Assembly (NCBI GenBank): GCA_002841945.1
Contig: PHBI01000019.1
Location: 47,114-99,808, forward strand
DNA: 52,695 nt
Direction of reading: 5' to 3'
Source: Deltaproteobacteria bacterium HGW-Deltaproteobacteria-14
GTDB lineage: Bacteria > Myxococcota_A > UBA9042 > PHBI01
A program made the translations under genes and the position numbers. The notes below the pieces were generated by a model. That model was not told where the DNA came from, searched no databases, and worked only from the letters and a program-made list of their open reading frames with translations. Of the stretch, positions 52,694 to 52,695 are shown piece after piece. Every line of letters begins with the position of its first letter. Position 1 is the first letter of the stretch.

Positions 52694-52695
52694 TG

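Overview
The window is GC-rich DNA from a Gram-negative bacterium, most likely a Myxococcota/Polyangia-type deltaproteobacterium. This placement is an inference. It rests on the very high GC at third codon positions, a PhaR regulator, a TRAP transporter with a TatT partner, a GYF_2 plus AgmX-like C-terminal protein, and many small lipoproteins. No rRNA, phage integrase, transposase or CRISPR array was seen.

Region 1 (1-17156) is a contractile injection system (CIS, phage-tail-like) locus. In order it holds a tail assembly protein, a small DUF6760-type protein, the sheath, the tube, a 1762-residue Ala-rich cysteine-free protein, a LysM baseplate protein and a gpD/VgrG-like hub. A strong terminator and a near-consensus promoter follow. 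The second unit holds a 63-residue zinc ribbon, gp25, baseplate J, a tail protein I with an N-terminal PASTA domain, and a fibre-like protein. No AAA+ ATPase, PAAR tip, gp5-type spike, tube terminator or effector is visible, so the system may be completed to the left of the window or elsewhere. Region 2 (17564-19915) follows on the same strand with an FHA protein and a secreted VWA-TM-FHA protein. Both FHA domains lack the usual phosphothreonine-binding Arg and the VWA has a broken MIDAS, so they look like scaffolds rather than classical signal readers.

Region 3 (20080-28226) is mostly chromosomal: an outer-membrane-like protein, PhaR, a Fur-family regulator, aspartokinase, three NTF2-like lipoproteins, a GYF_2/AgmX-like protein, a Pro-rich lipoprotein and a RadC-family protein. 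Region 4 (28630-33687) is a TatT-DctP-DctQ-DctM TRAP transporter. Region 5 (33793-38491, minus strand) holds a hypothetical protein, an RqcH/NFACT protein, MoaC, an Ig-like lipoprotein and a lytic-transglycosylase-like protein.

Region 6 (38549-46046) is a metal (probably zinc) acquisition island. It has a ZIP-permease fusion with a His-rich tail, an outer membrane protein, ZnuA, two lipoproteins, ZnuC and an extended ZnuB. Two nearly identical 17-bp boxes of the form TGCAA-N5-TTGCA sit in front of the fusion gene and the outer membrane gene. They look like Fur-family (Zur-like) operators, which ties the island into one regulon.

Region 7 (46043-52693, minus strand) holds a HAD phosphatase, a YkgJ Cys-cluster protein, a small Tyr-rich lipoprotein, a DUF2490-like protein, a TauE/SafE permease, an FmdE-type protein and a Crp/Fnr regulator. 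A palindrome is placed as a class II site in front of fmdE. A tRNA-Ala(CGC) gene and a membrane-anchored NtrC-like protein with degenerate ATPase motifs close the window.
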